Numbered from the stretch's first letter, positions 22,345-33,545 are shown. The stretch is 64,000 nt of DNA from Panicum virgatum (GCF_016808335.1 NC_053148.1:46826930-46890929); one strand, 5' to 3'. Notes: generated by a model not told the origin, from the sequence alone. Numbers and translations: made by a program.

Positions 22345-25300
22345 CTATATTTTGCTGGAGTCATCGACCAGGGTACTGATTGGAGCAGATAGCAGATTTT
22401 TGATGTGTTGAAGCTTATCCGCGAGGTCAATTGGCTGCTGTGGTGGTGGTACCTTCGCTCCAGGGGCGATCAGACCCATTGATGTCGGGTCAAAGGAGAG
22501 CAAATCTGAAATATTGAAGCCTTGTGGAGATATCAGAGTTAATTTTGGGAGCAAGGTATATCAACAGAGTTATCGGCTGATTAAGAATCGGCTCATGCGG
22601 TGTTACCTGTTGTGAGGAAGAAGTGATGGTCAGTCCGAGTGTGATCGGCTCAGTTGGGGCAACAATAGCGACATCGGCTGTTGCAGTTTCTTCACTGCGA
22701 ATTTCTGCTGGAATGATGGGTGGTTCTTGTTGTTCTTGGGCTTCAGTTGTTCCAGTATCGACTTGTTCTCTGTTGTGATGGGCTTCCAGTGCTAAGGATG
22801 TTTTCAACTGTGTCCTGAAGGAAAGATTACAATCAACCAGAGTACATGTGCATAAGAAAGGAATTTTTCAGAAAAAGTTTCGGAGAGTGAATTACCTAGT
22901 TGGTATTGGATTCTGATCGATCTGAGGGAAGTTGTGATGTCTTCTTGAGGATTCATCATGTGAAGGTCTTCCTTTTCTTAGTTGGGACTCGGGGGGGGGG
23001 GGGCAGCACTTTCAGAGATTTGTCTCCGCTTAGAGGCCGACTGGGGTGAATCTGGCTGAACAGTCATTATCACTTTCTTCATTGGCGGTGATCCCTTGCA
23101 AAAGAGAACATTAGGGGCGGTTGGGAGAAAGTGGAATGACTCCCCGTTACTGGTCATGGGTTCTGGACCATCTTGTTGCTGTAAACGAGGTGAGCAAGGT
23201 TAGCCAAGTAAAGCAATAGAAGGCTTAGAAAGAATAGGTGCATGGATCCAGCACCTCTGCTTCGGGGATTGTATATTCAGGATCAATTTGTTGCAGTAGA
23301 GGGCCTAAAGCTCTTTTGAATACATGAGTTTTCCACATTCCCCACCATGTGTTAAAGCCGGTTGACGAGGGAGTAAGGGATAGATCGGCTGGTATTGGAA
23401 TGTGGAGATTGTCAAACATGTTGTAGCATCTTGAACTGGTGAGACCGTCAGGTAGATCGGCTCTACTCTCCACCAAGTGGTGAATATGGAAGTGGGGAGG
23501 GACTTGTCCTAGGCCGAATTGCCGAGCTGCTATGACTGGTTGATGGGTTTCATAACCTGGTTTGATGATTCTGTTGGAAGTGCTTATGCCGACAGGAAGG
23601 AAGCCAGGTCGGATCATTAGAGAATATAGATGCCGAGTGTTGTTGTCATCGGCAAAGCTATCCAGCCTAAAGGTAGTTGGGTTCTCAAAGGCTTCAAATT
23701 CGGTGAATGGAAAGTAGAGGGGATTCTCTAGGCCTTTGTAGAAAATTCTAAACCATTTTGCTGCATCTGTTGAGTTCAGTTTAATGCCAGGGAGGCTGAA
23801 TAGGGCTTGGCCATAGCTGGTGCATCTAATTGGCTCGCCATTCTCGTCAGGGAAGGAATTCTTGGCTAGGTTTTGAAAGTTTGGAATCTGGTGCTGGAAG
23901 TAGAGTTGTGCCCATAACTGAATGAACCACCAAGGGCCTCCAGTTCTGAGTTTCCTTTGGCTGAGCAAGCTAGTTGTCATCAAATGGAGACATCTGTATG
24001 TTTCTCCGAGGAAAAGCTTGCCTAGGCTGGTGCGGTTGCCATGGGCCAGATGGTAAGCCAAAGGAAGATAATTCTTGGTTAGAGCTAAGGAAGGACCACA
24101 GAAGATGAAATGTTCTAACCAAAGATTTAGAAAGGCTGTGTGTTCCTTTTTACCTACTGGACCTTTCATTTACATGTGCTGGTTCATGTAAGTGCTCCAG
24201 TTTGTGCAGTCTGTTTTAGATGAAAGTTTGAAGGGGACTTCTACCATTCTGTGAGCTGCAGGATCAGGGGACCTAATGTCTAGGCCAGTAATCATGGTAA
24301 CATCTAGCAGAGTAGGGGTCATGGGTCCATGACCAAAGAAGAAACAGTTCAGAGCATCGGACCAGAAATAGCCGATGGTCTTCAGAAAGTCTTCAGAAAG
24401 ACAAAAGGATTTGGGATTGGAAGGATGTGGCAGAAGGATGTCTGACACCTGGAGTCCAGAGATTCAGAAGTTTATATATGGTGTCATATTTCAGAGTTTG
24501 ATTCGTTCGAGGTTTAATGAACTGAAGAAAGTTAAAAGGACAGGCTGAATATTACCTTCAGGCCGCAAATTGCCGTATCGTCGTTTGAAGAACTCGTTGT
24601 TTGAGCTGCAGAGTCCGCCATGGTTCGGATCTGATAACTTAGGGTTTGGTTATTTTGCGAGCTCTGGTTCGAATCTTGGATGCTTTGTGAATCTTCGCTC
24701 GAACTTATGGAGTGGGATTTTCGAATTGCGCTCGGATCTGGAGTGTCTATTTCGAGTTTGAATCAGAGTGGAAGTGATGTTCTGTTCTTGTGCGGGTTAC
24801 TTCCAATTTTGAATTTTGTCGGCTCTTGGATATTAATGAAGCCAGATGCGGTGCCATCGGCTTTTGGGGGATGATTCGAGCGAGCGGATTAGAAAATAAG
24901 GGATTTCATTGAAGTTGAATTTTACAAGCAAAAGAGCCGATTTGACAAAGGATGAATCCTTCGGCTACAGTACTACTTCTACAGTACTACCTACATCTAC
25001 CGCTCGTAGGTACCTAGTACCAATGGTCCTTGGGGCTTCACGCTGGTGCATCTCCGCCGTCTCCGTCGTCGCTGTCGTCGTCAGCGCTGCTGTAGCTGCA
25101 AGCCTCATCGTCGCTGCTCTGGCCGCCGCCGCCGTCGCTTTCTTCCTCGCCGTCTTCCTCGGAGGACCCGAGGAATTGGAAGGCATTTCCAACCGTCGGG
25201 TCGTCGCCGCTGGAGGAGGAGCCGATCTCCTCTTCCGAGGAGGAATCGGCTCCATCCCAGGAGAACTGTTGTCGCTGTCGCTCTCCGCCTCCTCCTAGAA

Positions 25301-25546
25301 CAGGAGTCGGAGGTCCTTGCCGTCGGTCTTGGGCTCGTCGTCTTCGGAGACGACCCTAAAGTCGAACTCCTTTGCATCCTAGTGCAGAGGGACGAGCACC
25401 TCGTACGCCGCTGTCGGGTCGTACACCGGCGTCGGCTCCCGGCTCTCAGGGATGGAGTCGAGGGAGGAGACGGAGGAGCTTGAAGAAGAGGGCGAGGAAG
25501 GAGAACCGATGAAGTTGGAGCTAGAGGAGGAGGAGGAGATTGCCAT
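22345..25546 (-). pseudogene. Antisense plant-mobile-domain (PMD, aminotransferase-like) gene of element C
   Basis: On the minus strand a first exon starts at the ATG 25544-25546 (MAISSSSSSSNFIGSPSSPS). It runs Ser- and acid-rich to about 24965, with stops near 25380 and 25296. After the acceptor CTCCAG at 24449 a long exon encodes SDILLPHPSNPKSFCLSEDF, GPMTPTLLDVTMITGLDI and AFLNLWLEHFIFCGPSLAL, the plant mobile domain. One stop at about 24171 interrupts it. It ends near 23225. Further coding-like exons at 22490-22807 and 22345-22554 would form the tail. An AT-rich TATA-like element sits about 85 bp upstream of the ATG. PMD proteins occur both as host nuclear proteins and in Ty3 and MULE elements. 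Confidence 0.7.
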
Positions 25547-25799
25547 GGCTACAGGAAGTTGGGGTTTTCTGCGCTGTTGGCTGAGGGAGGAGGATGAATT
25601 TGTGGCGAAAGGAGTCGGTTCAGGGTAAGATTAAATAAGGAGAAAACAGAAGATGAATCGGCATTTTCACATTCCCCGAGAAGCCAGCTGCAGAAACGTT
25701 GCGTCTTCCGTGGCGGTTGTGGTGCATTTTAATGAGCATCAATGGGAAGATGAAGCGGCGAAGTAGTTTTGGAATTATCATTGCCAAAACCAGGGGGCA

Positions 25800-27020
25800 T
25801 GTGTTATCGCCATAAATTAACAGGTTAACTAATGGGCCGCGAATGAGTTGGGCTTAATGAAGAAATTAAAGGAGGCTTACGAATCGGCTCCTACGTGAGC
25901 GTTTGGCCCATGTGGGCCATGTATCTTTAGATTTAGTTCAGTTTGAGCTAGAGATAGAGTCCGATATGGACACGTTAGTTTAGATTGTTGTCCAAGTCTC
26001 CGGACTATAAATATGTACTCTATGACATTTGTCAAGGAAGAACGTCATCACGTTTCACAAACAACAACTCTCGGCGCACCGCCACCCCTAATTCTAGGGT
26101 TTCGTCCAAGTAAGCGCCATGCTGCCCTGATCGCTTCTTGCGATCAGGGCAGCGTTGTTCTTGCTTTTACCTTGGTATTACTCGTACTGAAGCATTTTTT
26201 ATGGCGAGTAGTGCTAGTTATCCTGATGTTCGTAGCATGATTTTTTAGTAGATCTATCGTGCTTTTGTTGTTTATCATCTACGAATATCATGTTATCTCT
26301 GCGTGTTCATGTTTTAATCTTATACTAATTCTCGTTGCATAGGAATTAGTCGCGTAGAGATAACACCCTGCTTCTTTTTTATCTATTAGATCTAATCTGT
26401 TATGCTTTGTTCTTATACTTAAGAATCGACTTAATATCTGCTAGGTTAGGCCTTGCAAACGGGTTGGATGATCCGGCGACACATTAGATGCTTTGCTTTG
26501 ATCTTAATAGGGATTGTTCCGGGAATCGGCTCTTGCTAATTCTTAGGCCTCTGTCTTGGTTATGATTTAGTTATCTGTTATACTCGCTAGGCCTAGTTAC
26601 GTGTAGGATGTTCCGATCTAGCAGTGAAGCTTTTACCGTCGTGGATTAGATTAGCTAGATTTAATTGAAGCAGTTTTTGCAGTTATTTGCTTTATCCATT
26701 ACCATCTGGATATGCAGATCCAATCTGACACCGGGACTCGATCGGCTCTTTAAAGCCGATGCAAGAGTCGTCCCGGGGAGCCGACCACGGCTCGGACTAA
26801 TGTTTACACGTGTTTGTGCTTGTAGGCAAATCGTCGAAGGCACGTTCGCACCTTCCTGATCAGTTATAGGTCAGGTGGCACGCCCTGCGTCTTAGAAAGC
26901 CGCGGCGTGTGCCAGGATTGCGGGCCGTTGACGAGGGAGCAGTGCCTGCCAGCGCCCCGGCGACCTCCCGGCTCTTCGTGTTGCCTGTCGCTACTCGCCG
27001 GTGGGTTTTGACCGACAACA
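25800..27020 (+). repeat. 3' LTR of element C, complete, 1221 bp
   Basis: It starts TGTGTTATCG after the purine tract accagggggca and ends GACCGACAACA. It is the only copy with the promoter region. Confidence 0.85.
26006..26013 (+). promoter_or_regulatory. TATA box of the element C 3' LTR
   Basis: tataaata in the context ccggactataaatatgtactc. It lies in the part of the LTR missing from the 5' copy. Confidence 0.65.
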
Positions 27021-27371
27021 GTAACGAAGACCCACAGTCGCGAAGAGACACGAAGTGGAGCGGCCCCACTGTCAGAATTCTGTACGGGATGTACAGCTGT
27101 AATTCCAGTAAGTTGTGTCGAGTCTTGTAACCTTACGTTTTTGCCCAGGGAATATTCCAAGATGCTGGCGGTTAGGGGTAGAAAGGGAATTTTGGCCGGG
27201 GAGTAGTTGAGTTTCTGGGCTATAAATACCCCCTGTAATTGTTGAAGATATATGGAATACAGAGCAAAAATGTTGTTGCTTTGATTTTTGTGTCATAATT
27301 ACGTGTTGTTGTGACCTCCACTTCTCTAGCTGTTGTGACCTCTTCGCCCCGAAGAGTGTCTTACACCAATA
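27021..27371 (+). repeat. 3' LTR remnant of element B
   Basis: It matches 10857-11224, from gtaacgaagacccacagtcg to acaccaata, with a small internal difference near 27300. GGGGA (27372-27376) follows. Its first 306 bp are absent because element C adjoins directly. Confidence 0.8.
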
Positions 27372-27376
27372 GGGGA

Positions 27377-29476
27377 ACGCCCCGAGTCGTCCACCCATCC
27401 ATCGGCCAAGCTGCGCCTCTCTCCCGACAACTCTGTCCTCACCAAGATGGTCCGTCTCGGGGATGATCCCGAGAAGACCATCACCATAGGGGCGGAGCTG
27501 GGGGAGAAATAGGAAAGCGCGCTCATCACCTTCCTCCGGGCAAACACTGACTTGTTTGCGTGGAAACCGTCGGATATGCCCGAGGTCCCCAGGGAGGTGA
27601 TCGAGCACCATCTCGCCGTGCACCCCGGTGCGCGGCCCGTCCAATAGAAGATCTGGCATTAGGCCCTGGAGAGGCAAGACTTCATCCGTGACCAGGTGTG
27701 GAAGATGCTACAGGCCGTCTTCATCCGGGAAGTCATCCACCCCGAGTGGTTGGCTAACCCTGTCATCGTCCCTAAGGCCAACGGTAAACTCCACATGCGC
27801 GTCGACTACACCGACCTCAACAAGGCCTGCCCAAAATATCCTTTCCCGCTACCCCGCATTGACCAAGTCATCGACTCCATGTGGGGTTCGACCTCCTTTG
27901 CTTTCTGGATGCGTACTCCGAGTACTACCAGATCAGCATGGCAAAGGAGGACGAGGAGAAGACATCGTTCACCACCCCGGTGGGAACGAACTGCTACGTC
28001 TGCATGCCCTTTGGGCTCAAGAACGTCGGTCTGACTTTCTAGCAGATCATGCGAATCACCTCGCAGGACTTGCAGTCCCGCAATGTCGAGGCTTACGTCG
28101 ATGACATTGTGGTCAAGATTCGACAGCAGGAAACCTTCTTGCGGGACCTGTCGGAAGCCTTCGATAGCCTGCGCACCACCCAGCTCAAGCTAAACCCCGA
28201 AAAATGCATTTTTGGGGTACCAGCAGGGAACCTCATATGCTTCCTAGTGTCGAGCCGAGGCATCGAAGTGAACCCTGCAAAGGTGGAAACAATCGACCGC
28301 ATGCAACCCCCGACACACCTAAAAGAAGCACAGCGCCTCGCGGGGTGTATGGCGGCACTGGGGAGGTTCATCTCCAAGCTCGGGGAGCGTGGCCTCCCCC
28401 TCTTCAAGCTGATCAAGAAAACCAGACACTTCAACTAGACAAAGGAGGCTGACCTCGCGTTCCGGGAACTCAAGAAGTATCTCACCTCCCCTCCGGTCCT
28501 AGTGGCACCCCGGGACAAGGAGGAGCTCCTCCTGTACATTTCGGCCACCCCACAGGTCGTCAGCGCGGTGTTGGTGGTGGAAAGAGAAAACACGCAGGAC
28601 GATGCCGAGATGGCCCCGCCTGGGGATCACCCCGGATCTACTACGACACGACCTAGCGCCGGCATCCCGGACCCCGGTGCAGCCATCCCGGCTCCCAACG
28701 TGACCACCCCGGATCCCGGGGCAATGCCGGGGGCTCCCTCGATGAAATCTCGTCGGGTACAATGCCCGGTGTACTTTGTTAGCGAGGTGCTTCGGGATGC
28801 CAAGTAGCGCTACCCCCAAGCACAGAAGATGTTGTACGCTGTGCTCATGGCGTCCCGCAAGCTACGCCATTACTTCCAAGAACACGAGATCAACGTCGTC
28901 ACATCGTACCCCCTAGTCCAGATTCTTCAGAACAGGGAAGGTACCGAATGCACGGTCAAGTGGGCCATCGAGTTGGCCGAATTCGAGCTATGGTTTGCAC
29001 CGCGACACGCCATCAAGAGCCAGGCGCTCGCCGACTTCGTCGCTGAGTGGACTCCCATCCCGGACCTAGAGTCGGAGGAGGAAACTGCCATACCAATGTT
29101 CGATGGCAACAGGCCCTGGACCTTGGAGTACTGGTGCATGAACTTCGATGGATCCCTAACCCTACAGGGGGCTGGCACCGGGGTGGTCCTCACCACCCCG
29201 GACGGTCACACCCTCAAGTACGCCGTTCTGCTGGTCTTCCGAGCCACGAACAACATGGCCGAATACGAGGGTCTCCTTGCTGGGTTGCGGGCTGCCGTTG
29301 GCTTGGCAGTCCACCGCCTATTGGTACAGGGGGACTCCCAACTCATCATAAACCTGGTCTCCAAGGAATATCAGTGCATCGACCCTCAGATGGCTGCCTA
29401 CGTAGCCGAGGTCAGACACATGGAACGGTACTTTGATGGACTGGAGCTGCGATGTTCCCAGGAAAGAGAACAATAA
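27377..29476 (+). pseudogene. Element A pol after the interruption: RT, RNase H, second RNase H
   Basis: The reading continues in frame from 10550. Landmarks are KMVRLGDDPEKTITIGAELG, the RT part HPEWLANPVIVPKANGKLHM and VDYTDLNKACPKYPFPLPRI, YVDDIVVK (about 28093), LNPEKCIFGVPAGN, and the second RNase H with MNFDGSLTLQGAGTGVVLT, NNMAEYEGLLAGLRA and LVQGDSQLIINL. Stops lie at about 27511, 27645, 27661, 28040, 28436 and 28805, with a frame change near 27900. An unusual Pro/Gly/Ala-rich insert (about 28590-28750) lies in the first RNase H region. Confidence 0.75.
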
Positions 29477-29499
29477 GGCTGACGAGTTGTCCCGGCTCG

Positions 29500-30902
29500 C
29501 TTCCTCATGAGCTCCATTACCCCCGAGATGTTCGAAGAGAAGTTACGCCGACCTACCATCACCGCTGCCGACCGTGACGACGGGGGAAGCCCGCCGTCGA
29601 GCAGGGGGGCCTAGGCCTTGCCACTCACTGAAGCCAACCACTTAGCATCGGCATGTTCTTAGGACCGGTCATGGATGGACAACATCCGCGACTACCGAAA
29701 AGAAAAGTTCCTTCCTGAGGATGATGCCACTGCAGAATGGATCGCGCGACAGTATAAACGCTACGCCATGGTAGGTGGGGATCTATATCGGCGCGGCACG
29801 GATGGGGTCTTTCTCTAGTGCATCTCTCGGGAAGAAGGTGGCGAGCTACTCGCCGACATCCACGAGGGCGAGTGTGGGAGTCACTCATCCTTTCGCACGC
29901 TGGTTGGGAAGGCCTTTTGTCACGGCATCTATTGGCCAACAGCCCTCCAGGATGCAGCCGAACTGGTTAAGCTCTGCAGGATGTGCCAGTTCCACGCAAA
30001 GCAGATACATCAACCAGTACAGGCACTCCATACCATTCCCCTATCATGGCTGTTCACGGTCTGGGGGCTCGATATTTTGGGACCTTTCCCAAAAGCCATC
30101 AGGGGTTATGAATGGTTGTACTGGTGATCGACAAGTTCACTAAATGGCCGAGGCAATTGCAGTCGTGAAAACCAACAAGAACTCGGTGCTCAAGTTCATC
30201 AAAGATCTGGTGCCCTGCTTTGATGTTCCAAATCGGATCATCACCGATAATGGAACCCAATTCACCAGCAATCTCTTTGGGGATTACTGCGACGACATGG
30301 GCATCAAGATGTGCTTCGCTTCTGCTGCTCATCCTCGCAGCAACGGACAGGCAGAGCGAGCCAACACAGAAATCCTCAGGGGATTAAAGACATGGACCTA
30401 CAACGAGCTAAAGAAACATGGGTCCAGGTGGATAGATGAACTCCCCGCGGTGGTCTGGATAGATGGCACCACACCGAACCAAGCAACCAGGGAAACACTG
30501 TTTTTCCTTGTGTATGGCGCCGAAGCAGTCCTCCCTGCAGAAGTGACCCTTGGAAGCTCCGCATTAGGGCCTACCAGGAAGAAGATCAAGATCTACGGCG
30601 GCAACAAAATGTTCTCTACCTGGAGGAAGTTCGATGCCGAGCGGCGCTGAAAATAGCTTGTTATCAGCAAGCCCTCCACCGACACCACCAGCGCCACGTA
30701 CAACCAAGGACCCTCCAAGTCGGAGACCTGGCTCTCCACCGGTTCCAAACACGAGAAGAGATGAACAAACTCTCACCAACGTGGGAAGGACCCTTCCGTG
30801 TGATAGAAGAACGCCGGCCCGGAGTGTTTCGGCTCACCGACAAGGACGGGATGCAGGTACCCAACATCTAGAACATCGAGCATCTCCGTAAGTTCTACCC
30901 GT
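29500..30902 (+). pseudogene. Element A integrase, degraded
   Basis: The zinc-finger part is spread over frames at about 29780-30000. The core is open at 30144-30650: IITDNGTQFTSNLFGDYCDD, HPRSNGQAERANTEILRGL and YGAEAVLPAEV, covering the second Asp and the Glu of the DDE triad. A frame change near 30600 leads to the C-terminal part, with a stop near 30869 and an end at about 30902. Confidence 0.7.
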
Positions 30903-31423
30903 AGATAGGGGAGAGTCCCAACGCTCCGGCATGAGGACCAAGTAACCCGAGGTCACCTCGAGAAACTTGGCCTGGGGGCTCCATCCTACCTATATACTAT
31001 ATTGCTTTTCCATTCATAATAAGCATGTTTTGAATTCCTAGCGAAATTCAAAAACTCTCTAGTCTCTTGGGTGGGACGCCAAGTGTCATGAAAAAAGAAC
31101 ACTCTTGGCCAGGTCGGCACATCGGCTGGGGCTCATAGACTCTTCCCGGACAACATCGACTCCCTACTTGGTCTCCGGACTCCGGGATCAGATGCCTGTC
31201 GGGAACCCTACGCCCACACCACCCCACCTCGCGCTGAGAAGCTCCGAAATGAACAGGCCACCACCCCGGGACACTAGTTTCTACCATCACATAAAAAAGG
31301 GTACAACAGCATGGATAAAGTTTTCCACAAACTAAAAAGGTCGAAAGAGATCGGGATCTCTGCATCCCAAAAAGGAGAACTTTATCGCTTTTTCTTGCAT
31401 GTACATAGTACAGGTTGCAAGAA
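30903..31423. other. Non-coding stretch of element A between pol and the antisense ORF
   Basis: It contains cctgggggctcc and caagtgtcatgaaaaaagaa, typical of the 3' untranslated part of these elements. No gene is seen on either strand. Confidence 0.5.
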
Positions 31424-31660
31424 CTACTCCAACACCGCCACGAAGAACGATGAGAAGGGAGGAGCCAACTCCACCACCAGGAACGAGAGGAAGACCATGA
31501 CCTCTCGAGCGTTGCGGGGCGCCGAGAAAGCTCCGCCCCGGCGCAACACGGTGCCCACCGGCACCAACTTCTCGGCCACTCCCACGCCATCGTCGCCCAC
31601 ATTGGACAGCCCGAAGTCCAGCACGCGAGTGTCGCTCGCTTGCGCGCCGTGGCAAGTCAT
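31424..31660 (-). CDS. Short antisense ORF of element A (78 codons)
   Basis: On the minus strand the ATG at 31658-31660 opens MTCHGAQASDTRVLDFGLSN and the frame ends at 31424. A TATA box lies about 100 bp upstream on the same strand, which supports a real antisense transcription unit. Tat-lineage elements often carry extra antisense ORFs in this position (Grande is a known case). The product matches no family I can name. Its C-terminal half is hydrophobic. Confidence 0.5.
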   Translation of the reverse strand: MTCHGAQASDTRVLDFGLSNVGDDGVGVAEKLVPVGTVLRRGGAFSAPRNAREVMVFLSFLVVELAPPFSSFFVAVLE

Positions 31661-31758
31661 GGTGGAAGCTGAGGAAGAAGGAAGCCTGAGACGATGGTGG
31701 AGAAGAAGGCTGGAAGGCTGCGAGAAAGCGTAGCGGCCAGCTGTGCCCTCCCCTCCTC

Positions 31759-31767
31759 TTATATACT
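31759..31767 (-). promoter_or_regulatory. TATA box for the antisense ORF of element A
   Basis: AGTATATAAGAGG on the minus strand, about 100 bp upstream of the ATG at 31660. It lies just before the polypurine tract of element A. Confidence 0.55.
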
Positions 31768-31789
31768 TATGGGAGGGGAGGAGGCGAAT

Positions 31790-32982
31790 TGACAGGGGAA
31801 TCGGCTATGACGACGCCTCATCTCCCCCGACAGATTCGGCACGACCTCCCACGATGGCAATGTGGGGGAGGCAGACGCAGCATTGAAGGGCTCTTGGCCC
31901 ACCACCAACCCACTCCGCAAGTTGACAGTGGGCCCTGAGGCTACTATCAACGTAATAGGAATAGGGGTACCCATAACCGCGGACAAATGTGCAGTTAAGG
32001 AAAGGTGACCCACCAGCAGCATCAGCCGGCGACGTCAGCTGAAGCGGGGCTGCAGGCTCTTGCCCAGATCAGCCGCCCGTGGAGATGGGTGCCCGCACGG
32101 GATGGGCCGGGACTCAGCCCATCGCGAGAAACCCGGGGAAGACCTTTTCTTCTCCACGAAGACACCCGCCCGGTAAAAAGTTCTTTACCAGGCAGGAAAC
32201 CCAGCGGGTTATGGCGCCGAGTCGCCAGGCTAGGTACAGAGCCTGAGGAGAAGCGTGGCTTCCCCGTAAGAATATCATGATTACGGGGGCGCCGTGTGCT
32301 CAGCCGATAAGAAGATACACGGCTGGGACGGTTTATCCCTGCGCTACGTCCCATCAGGCTGTAGATGGGTGATGGCAAGGGCCCACCACTATTTACGGCG
32401 CAGCCGTCGTGGTAAAAATGAGGCATCCCGAGCCGCCTCCCCGGGGTTGACCCGAGGTCGCCACGGACCACCAAGAGCTCGCGGGGTGCCTCCGGGACCC
32501 CGCGGAGCCACCCCGGGTCATGAGGGCCCACAGGGCACCCGAGGCCACCTCGGGGCACCCCGGGGCCTCTCCCTGGGTACTCCTAACAGCGATGGGACCC
32601 ATGAACCTGCTACGGCGGGCTCGACAAGCCGCCTGCCCACCTAATATGGGGCAGGGCAGCCTGGAAGATGGCATTCACACAAGTTACAGAGAAACAACAG
32701 AGAACTGAAGACTATAAATAGAAGGGTCTCTGGACATGTAAGGGGGACTTTTTCCAAGCTTGAACTCTCGGGATCAACCAGACCTGAGAGCTCTGATAAG
32801 CAAGAACCAATCACAACACACAGGACGTAGGGTATTACGCCTCAGGGTGGCCCGAACCTGTTTAAAAACCACCGTCTCAATCCGCTTCCGCGAGGAAGTT
32901 CTTTGCGCGTGTTACACCCCTGGACGAATCTCTAAACGGGGGGTTCCCTCAAATCCCTGCTAGCGGTACTCACCCACCGTCA
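31790..32982 (+). repeat. 3' LTR of element A, about 1193 bp
   Basis: A strong purine tract (gggaggggaggaggcgaa) precedes it, and it begins TGACAGGGG. It ends CACCCACCGTCA, so the termini TGAC and GTCA are inverted repeats. A TATA box, tataaata, lies at 32713-32720. A GC-rich tract of cggggcacc-like repeats occupies about 32430-32590. The start is inferred, because the 5' LTR copy lacks this end. Confidence 0.65.
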
Positions 32983-33062
32983 GATTCCTTGTTGAAAAAA
33001 ATTGTGGTTTTGTAACCAAACATGAATTTTGTTCCCTCCTTTTACTTTTAATGAAGCAAAAA

Positions 33063-33299
33063 TTGCAAGACTGCTCTTATTTTCAAGTCCGATTTTACAT
33101 TTGTTTCTATTTTTTAACTTTGCATGTTTGCCTCTATTTTTAGTCTTCTAATTGCATGGTTACCTCTGTTTGAGGTCGAATTGCACATTTTTAGAGGCAC
33201 CCATGCAATTGGAAGACTTAAAATAGTGGAAAGCATGCAAAGTTAAAAAAAATAGGTGTAAACATGCAATTGGACCTCAAAACAAGGACAGTCTTGCAA
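33063..33299. repeat. Long inverted repeat: two arms of about 105 bp, short loop
   Basis: The arm 33063-33167 (ttgcaagactgctcttattt ...) pairs with 33193-33299 (... aaggacagtcttgcaa), with about 25 bp between them. Most mismatches are isolated. Examples of paired blocks are aactttgcatg/catgcaaagtt and agtctt/aagact. It looks like a foldback MITE. A transcript would form one long hairpin. Confidence 0.8.
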
Positions 33300-33364
33300 A
33301 CGATATTTAATGAAACACATGCTCTAACACTGTTCGAAAAAAATCATTGCTTCCAATAAAGTCA

Positions 33365-33545
33365 ATCTCAGTAGGTGTGTCATTGTAATGTCATGGACAT
33401 TAAATTTGCTGACATAATAGTCTCAGTATGAAGAGAAAGGAGAGTGAGTGTCATGAAATATGAGAGGAGTGTCATCGACACTACTCTAACTCGATTACTT
33501 AGTTTACTGATTTGGTAACTATGCTGATAACAGTCCCACTAAGAC
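33365..33545. mobile_element. MITE of a common grass type
   Basis: The left end atctcagtaggtgtgtc and the reverse complement of the right end gtcttagtgggactgtt form imperfect inverted repeats. The interior (gtcatggacattaaatttgc) is typical of a frequent grass MITE. No clear target duplication was identified. Confidence 0.5.

Larger units (their letters stand above)
14001..27020 (+). mobile_element. Element C: Tat-lineage Ty3 retrotransposon inserted in the 3' LTR of B, 5' LTR truncated
   Basis: The 3' LTR is complete (25800-27020, TGTGTTATCG to GACCGACAACA). The 5' LTR copy begins 291 bp in, at 14001. Between them lie a primer-binding-site-like tggcacgcccggtgg (14946), gag, protease, RT, RNase H, a second RNase H and integrase on the plus strand. 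A hairpin repeat array and a multi-exon antisense gene on the minus strand follow. The polypurine tract is accagggggca, just before 25800. Several stops and one frame change mean this copy cannot make its own full pol. Confidence 0.85.
10551..27371 (+). mobile_element. Element B: Ty3 retrotransposon inserted in element A, internally deleted
   Basis: It lies between 5-bp direct repeats GGGGA (10546-10550 and 27372-27376). The 5' LTR is complete (10551-11224). The 3' LTR survives only as its last part (27021-27371). Gag and protease are present, and pol stops at 14000 just before the RT core, where element C begins. The rest of pol and the start of the 3' LTR are missing. Confidence 0.8.
8251..32982 (+). 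mobile_element. Element A: Tat-lineage Ty3 LTR retrotransposon, outermost of the nest, 5'-truncated
   Basis: The last 60 bp of the 3' LTR (32921-32982) recur at 8251-8310, followed by a primer-binding-site-like tgacgcgccaggtagg. Gag, protease, RT, RNase H, a second RNase H and integrase follow in that order. The element is interrupted at 10550 by element B and resumes at 27377. Dual RNase H and an antisense ORF before the 3' LTR place it in the Tat lineage. Many in-frame stops make it a dead copy. The left target duplication is lost with the 5' LTR. Confidence 0.8.

Noticed and set aside
22985..23003. Run of G residues
   Set aside because: A homopolymer within an intron of the antisense gene in element C; length is unreliable and no function can be supported.
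24909..25483. Plus-strand open frames near the end of element C
   Set aside because: They are the reverse of the Ser- and Asp-rich first exon of the antisense plant-mobile-domain gene.
31311..31733. Plus-strand open frame of 140 codons in element A
   Set aside because: It overlaps the antisense ORF that has a TATA box. No known domain and no promoter on its own strand.
31084..32982. Element A 3' LTR starting at tgtcatgaaaaaag (31084)
   Set aside because: The strong purine tract lies at 31771, and TGAC ... GTCA ends match better from 31790. The antisense ORF would otherwise lie inside the LTR.
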